DNA of 64,000 bases, taken from assembly GCA_958496175.1 (NCBI GenBank), contig OY292274.1, forward strand, positions 29,799,482 to 29,863,481, in the 5' to 3' direction. The notes under the pieces are model-generated. The model saw only the letters and a list, made by a program, of their open reading frames with translations. It was not told the origin of the DNA and did no database searches. This document shows positions 58,611 through 64,000 of the stretch, piece by piece. Position numbers and translations under genes: made by a program. The stretch is from Sisyra terminalis (Eukaryota > Arthropoda > Insecta > Neuroptera > Sisyridae). Numbering within the stretch: position 1 is the first letter of the stretch; each line of letters starts with the position of its first letter.

Positions 58611-59890
58611 TAATCTATACTTATATATAAAACTCTTGCGTCTGTCTGTACATTTCGATTTTGAACCCAATTTTAGGGTAAATATTTGTTTCAAGAGGGA
58701 CTTATTCCGAATTTAACATTTTTAAATTTTTTTTCTGTCTGTCTGTGTGTTCCGATTGAACTAAAGAACGGAACAACCGAAGTTAATGAAATTTGGTATT
58801 AAGATACAACACACTTTCCCACAGACTATAGGCTACTTATCATTCCAAAAAAAAAATAAGGGAAGGTATTCCCAAGGGATGAAAACCTAATTTTTTACAC
58901 TAGACCGGTGAGTTATATATCATTGGAAAGGTAATTTAAAGTTAGAAAATAATCTGTAAAAATATTTTTAGTTAAACTGATAAAAAGCACAGTATATTCA
59001 ATTTAAATTTTAAAACATTGCCTCTTTGAAATATAAACCTTTATATGTATAAAACACATAGTTGATGTTAATAGCGTAATGGATTAAGTTTCTGACATTC
59101 TGAGCCTCCTAATTATAAAGACGTGGGTTCGGATCTTACAGCAAACTTTTTTTTTTATTTTTATTTTTTACAAAATTGTTGTAAATAGACCTTTAGAGTT
59201 ACTCAATATTGAAATATTAACAAAAAAAAAAAAAATAATAGTAGTAGTAGTAATAATAATAATAGTAATTAAACTTAAAGTAAATACGTTTTTAAAACCG
59301 TGCATACATAAAATCCTGTATTTATATATCGCCTCTGACTGATGAAATTTTAATATTCGATGTATTCCATTTAAGAAGTAGACAACTGATAAGAATTTTT
59401 TTTTTTTGAAAATTCCTACCCTAAAAGAGTAAAAGGGGTGACTAAGTTTGTATGAGAAAATGTTAAGTTAATCAACAATCGAAATTTTGAATTTAATAAG
59501 TGCAATTAATAAATAAATTATTAATTATAAGTTTCTGTTTTTGTTATATCATTTTAGTAACAACGTTTTAAATAACGTTATTTCACTAAATTAGTATGAA
59601 AGTTTATGTAGTACTTATACTAACAAACCGATTTTTAATTTTTGTTTGTTTTTCAACAATCAAACTTTTTAAAATCTAATTTTTATGAACCAATGATTGT
59701 GACTTGGAGTAATTATTTATTCTGCTGAAAAACATTAAGGAAGCAATTTTTTGTCATATATTTCATTATCAATCAAAATATAAAATCTTCCAAACTAACT
59801 TTTCTTCGGTATTCAGAAAAATTTGAAAATCGATTATTGTTCTTGAAAATATATAAAATATTATTTCCTTCCACGTTTTCTACCTGTTTC
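58611..59890 (-). repeat. Family X repeat, reversed copy
   Basis: The left edge is the complement of the family's 3' end (ATCTATACTTATATATAAAA, then GTCTGTCTGTACATTTCG). The body runs to about 59885, where the match to the 5' part (CCTTCCACG..TTTCTA) is lost, so the CTAGCTGATCCCC start is missing. The body is nearly identical to 61035-62236 in reverse orientation, including a tRNA-like segment. Confidence 0.7.
59060..59143 (+). repeat. tRNA-like segment inside family X, direct
   Basis: An A box TAGCGTAATGG at 59072-59082 and a B box GGTTCGGATCT at 59126-59136 are spaced as in RNA polymerase III internal promoters. No cloverleaf with a readable anticodon could be drawn. The copy at 40.1-41.1 kb keeps the A box but lost the B-box half. 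Confidence 0.5.
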
Positions 59891-60291
59891 CAACAATTTT
59901 GTATGTACAACGTCTAAATGTGCGAAATCGAATTGCTTTTTAGTAATGATGATCAAAATAAAGAAGGTCATAAGTTTTTTTCGTTTTACATTGTATTTTC
60001 TATATAAAAGGATATTTTTGTCAATGAAATTTGGAAAATGTTTTTCTTATACGATGCAGATATATAATAAGAAAGGATTTTTGTTAATTTCTCCCCTATA
60101 AAAGTGAAAAATGGTGGCAAAGTTAGTACGGCATAACGTCTATCAAACAATCGAAATTTCAAATTTAATTATCAAAATATGTTCGTAATAGGCGCAATGT
60201 TTTATCGCTTAAAATAAAACAATGTTGATTTATTATTAGATTCAAAAACGTAGGATCTGTTCAAAAATTTAAACTCTATTATATATATATA

Positions 60292-63008
60292 CTAGCTGAT
60301 CCCCGCGACTTCGTCTGCGTAATGTAGGTGTAGATTATATTTTCTTTTTTAAATTTGCTATTTGTAGTGGTATATGAAAATTATTATTTTTCTTATTTCT
60401 TTTCCGAAAACCATAATCATACTTAAAAAAACTATTTTGTCAACTTTAAAAATACACATTTAATAAACTGTTACTTAGAATAAAATAGTTGTATATAATG
60501 ATCAATTAATTTTCAAAAAATAATTATAAATATCTAAAAAAATCATATACCTACGGTAGGTATACCTACCGTGAATTATTAATCCGTAAATCAATCAGCA
60601 TCTATTCATAAATAAAAACTATCGTCAAGTTCCATAAAGTCAGTCATAATTATAACTTAAAACAGTCAAAAGTTATCAAAACACTCGCCTAGATATTTAT
60701 AATATTAGTAAAAATCACATTTCATTGTCTCGACTCTCGAATGAACCCTTTTCTCGAAACTATTTCACAATTTACTAAACTACCACGAAATTAAAATTTG
60801 TTCAATTGCACAAAACCCAGTTCCTCCATAATCAAGTATAATCATTCTGTATCTATGCACTTATTATTATAATATCTGAATTTCAACTATATAATTAAAC
60901 CATTTTTTTTAGTTCACCGAATTGCTCGCTACTCGATATTCGCTCACTAATCTATTTATTTGTGAAAACGTATTTCGGATTTTTAGGTTTACAATATGTG
61001 AAAGCCAAAAAACTTAATGCTCACTTATGAACCGAAAGAAAGTTAGTTTGGAAGATTTTATATTTTGATTGATAATGAAATATATGACAAAAAATTGCTT
61101 CCTTAATGTTTTTCAGCAGAATAAATAATTACTCCAAGTCACAATCATTGGTTCATAAAAATTAGATTTTAAAAAGTTTGATTGTTGAAAAACAAACAAA
61201 AATTAAAAATCGGTTTGTTAGTATAAGTACTACATAAACTTTCATACTAATTTAGTGAAATAACGTTATTTAAAACGTTGTCACTAAAATGATATAACAA
61301 AAACAGAAACTTATAATTAATAATTTATTTATTAATTGCACTTATTAAATTCAAAATTTCGATTGTTGATTAACTTAACATTTTCTCATACAAACTTAGT
61401 CACCCCTTTTACTCTTTTAGGGTAGGAATTTTCAAAAAAAAAAAATTCTTATCAGTTGTCTACTTCTTAAATGGAATATATCGAATATTAAAATTTCATC
61501 AGTCAGAGGCGATATATAAATACAGGATTTTATGTATGCACGGTTTTAAAAACGTATTTACTTTAAGTTTAATTACTATTATTATTATTACTACTACTAC
61601 TATTATTTTTTTTTTTTTTGTTAATATTTCAATATTGAGTAACTCTAAAGGTCTATTTACAACAATTTTGTAAAAAATAAAAATAAAAAAAAAAGTTTGC
61701 TGTAAGATCCGAACCCACGTCTTTATAATTAGGAGGCTCAGAATGTCAGAAACTTAATCCATTACGCTATTAACATCAACTATGTGTTTTATACATATAA
61801 AGGTTTATATTTCAAAGAGGCAATGTTTTAAAATTTAAATTGAATATACTGTGCTTTTTATCAGTTTAACTAAAAATATTTTTACAGATTATTTTCTAAC
61901 TTTAAATTACCTTTCCAATGATATATAACTCACCGGTCTAATGTAAAAATTTATGTTTTCATCCCTAGGGAATACCTTCTCTTATTATTTTTTTGGAATG
62001 ATAAGTAGCCTATAGTCTGTGGGAAAGTGTGTTGTATCTTAATACCAAATTTCATTAAATTCGGTTGTTCCGTTCTTTAGTTAAATCGGGACACACAGAC
62101 AGACAGACAGACAGAAAAAAATTTTAAAAATGTTAAATTCGGAATAAGGCCCTCTTGAAACAAATATTTACCCTAAAATTGGGTTCAAAATCGAAATGTA
62201 CAGACAGACGCAAGAATTTTATATATTAGTATAGATATATCTGAAAAAGGTTAAGTTCATAAGTGAGCATTAAGTTTTTTGGCTTTCACATATTGTAAAC
62301 CTAAAAATCCGAAATACGTTTTCACAAATAAATACATTAGTAAGCGAATATCGAGTAGCGAGCAATTCGGTGAACTAAAAAAAAATGGTTTAATTATATA
62401 GTTGAAATTCAGATATTTTAATAATAAGTGCAGAGATACACAATGGTTATACTTGATTATGGAAGAACTGGGTTTTGTGCAATTGAACAAATTTTAATTT
62501 CGGGGTAGTTTAGTAAATTGTGAAATAGTTTCGAGAAAAGGGTTCATTCGAGAGTCGAGACAATGAAGTGTGATTTTTACTACCATTCTAAATATCTAGG
62601 CGAGTGTTTTGATAACTTTTGACTGTTTTAAGTTATAATTATGACTGACTTTATGGAACTTAACGATAGTTTTTATTTATGAATAGATGCTGAATAGATG
62701 ATGAATAGATTTACGGATTAATAATTCACCGTAGGTATACCTACCGTAGGTATACGTTTTTTTTAGATATTTATAATTATTTTTTGAAAATTAATTGATC
62801 ATTATATACAACTATTTTATTCTAAGTAACAGTTTATAAAATGTGTATTTTTAAAGTTGACAAAATAGTGTTTTTAAGTATGATTATGGTTTTCGTAAAA
62901 GAAATAAGAAAAATAATAATTTTCATATACCACTACAAATAGCAAATTTAAAAAAGAAAATATAATCTACACCTACGTTACGCAGACGAAGTCGCGGGGA
63001 TCAGCTAG
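60292..63008. mobile_element. Composite element with about 740-bp terminal inverted repeats
   Basis: The left arm 60292 to about 61030 starts CTAGCTGATCCCCGCGACTT. The right arm, about 62260-63008, is its reverse complement with only scattered differences. Between them sits a complete family X body in direct orientation (61035-62236), ending TTTTATATATTAGTATAGAT. The loop therefore contains the repeat body and the arms repeat its 5' module. No protein is encoded. Both outer ends carry CTAGCTGATCC. This could be a foldback-like mobile unit or a product of inverted rearrangement. Confidence 0.65.
61700..61775 (-). repeat. tRNA-like segment inside family X, reversed
   Basis: Inverted partner of the segment at 59060. 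The B box reads at 61705-61715 and the A box at 61759-61769 on the minus strand, with the same flanking sequence. Confidence 0.5.
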
Positions 63009-64000
63009 TATAAATATAAAGCTAATACAAATCAGGTAATATTCGCTTCAGTGTAAGTTGAATTTTTTATCTAACTCTATATTTGAAAATAAGTTTTGCC
63101 AATTTCAAAAACTAAAAAGAAAATAGTAAAGTGACCAAAAGTAGGTTTCTAATTATTTATAATAGTTAAAAGTGTAACTGTTAATAATGTGTAATTGTAT
63201 AAGAGTTATCAACGAACTAATAAATGAAGGTACCAACATTTATTAATAAAAATTATGTATGAATAAAAAAAATCAAAAATTTATTAGATAAATATCAAAC
63301 TACTTTTTTGAAACAAAAGTAATTAATAGTTTACTTCTGTCAACTTCTGCTACTACCAATGTCCTTTTAGAATAAATAACTTTTAATGTATGGATTAATA
63401 GAGTACCGTTTTAATTTTATATTTAAAAAAATAGAGCAACCAATAAATTTTTACTTTATAATGCTTATAGTGCTTATTTGGTAAGAATGGAATTAAAGCT
63501 TTGAAGCAAAAACGATTACTTCTTATAAGCTAATACTACAAATCAATGAACTACGTTTGTTTACATTTTGTGATTTTGCTTATAATGAATAAAAAAAATT
63601 AATAAAATTTTATGAATATTTCCGGTTCAAATGCCAGCAAAATTTTGTTTATTATTTTTTTTAAATAAAAACAACTTGCAAATTGTAACAATTTATAACA
63701 ATAAACTATCTATCTTTCTCTGTAGTAAGCTTCGTTGTCAATTGCATTTTCTTTACCATTCGTTAAACTGAAGATATCTTGATTGATGACGAAATGTCCA
63801 ACATAGAGGAATAGTTAACTTACTGATTTCCATAATAAACAAACATCGTATCAAAAATCAATTTAAATACCACATGATGAAATATAAGTTTAAACTACAT
63901 ATTGTATTTTATACTACACGTGGTGAAGAATTTCTCATTTTTATTACATATCAATTAATTAATTATTTTTTGTTTAGTTGAATGAAAATATAGGAAGTTA
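63009..64000. other. Intergenic, nothing recognised
   Basis: AT-rich DNA without coding or repeat signals that could be supported by eye. Confidence 0.4.

Noticed and set aside
59221..59275. TAG/TAA-type trinucleotide run as an independent satellite
   Set aside because: It is part of family X and is mirrored at 61577-61620 in the inverted copy.
62257..62490. Minus-strand frame of 77 codons in the right arm of the composite repeat
   Set aside because: Its counterpart in the left arm is not conserved as coding, and it has no motif.
1..64000. CRISPR array, bacterial operon or integrated virus
   Set aside because: No regularly spaced repeats with unique spacers, no ribosome-binding-site gene strings, and no viral structural or replication proteins were recognised.

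Overview
The window looks like nuclear DNA of an insect, order not determined. It is very AT-rich, its genes are short exons joined by canonical GT/AG introns, and every recognisable protein is of animal or insect type. No bacterial genes, CRISPR arrays or functional tRNA/rRNA genes are visible.

Layout. 1-14.5 kb: no confident gene. It holds a tRNA-derived SINE, a 1.1-kb long-TIR element (4490-5601), a 41-bp-stem hairpin, a long A/G-skewed stretch (about 2.3-11 kb) with diverged exon-like duplications, and a 1.5-kb foldback repeat (about 11.6-13.1 kb). 14.5-18.4 kb, minus strand: three tandem DM9-repeat (DUF3421) transcription units with identical exon lengths of 200/144/87 coding bases. Two carry an added proline-rich N-terminal exon. 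20.7-21.1 kb, plus: V-type H+-ATPase V0 subunit e (82 aa, 4 exons). 21.3-22.6 kb, plus: a SHIPPO/STPGR-repeat protein probably related to LEXM/CIMAP2 (367 aa, 4 exons). 29.3-49.7 kb, minus: AMP-activated protein kinase gamma subunit (SNF4Agamma/loechrig type). Its two alternative 5' starts give proteins of 625 and 458 aa, and its introns are full of mobile-element remains. 49.7-64 kb: no recognised gene, but several young or structured repeats, including inverted copies of an element carrying hammerhead-ribozyme-like motifs and a nested set of near-identical inverted repeats (58.6-63.0 kb).

The genes do not form an operon-like unit. V-ATPase subunit e (lysosomal acidification) and AMPK gamma (energy sensing, which acts partly at lysosomes) are functionally adjacent, but their linkage here may be chance.

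The most unusual signals are: three or four hammerhead-like motifs whose stem III is a perfect palindrome; the modular DM9 locus, where one proline-rich exon has no visible start exon of its own and fits the phase of its neighbour's; the strand-skewed 2.3-11 kb block; and the composite inverted repeats at 58.6-63.0 kb. All coordinates and splice sites were read by eye and no database search was run.
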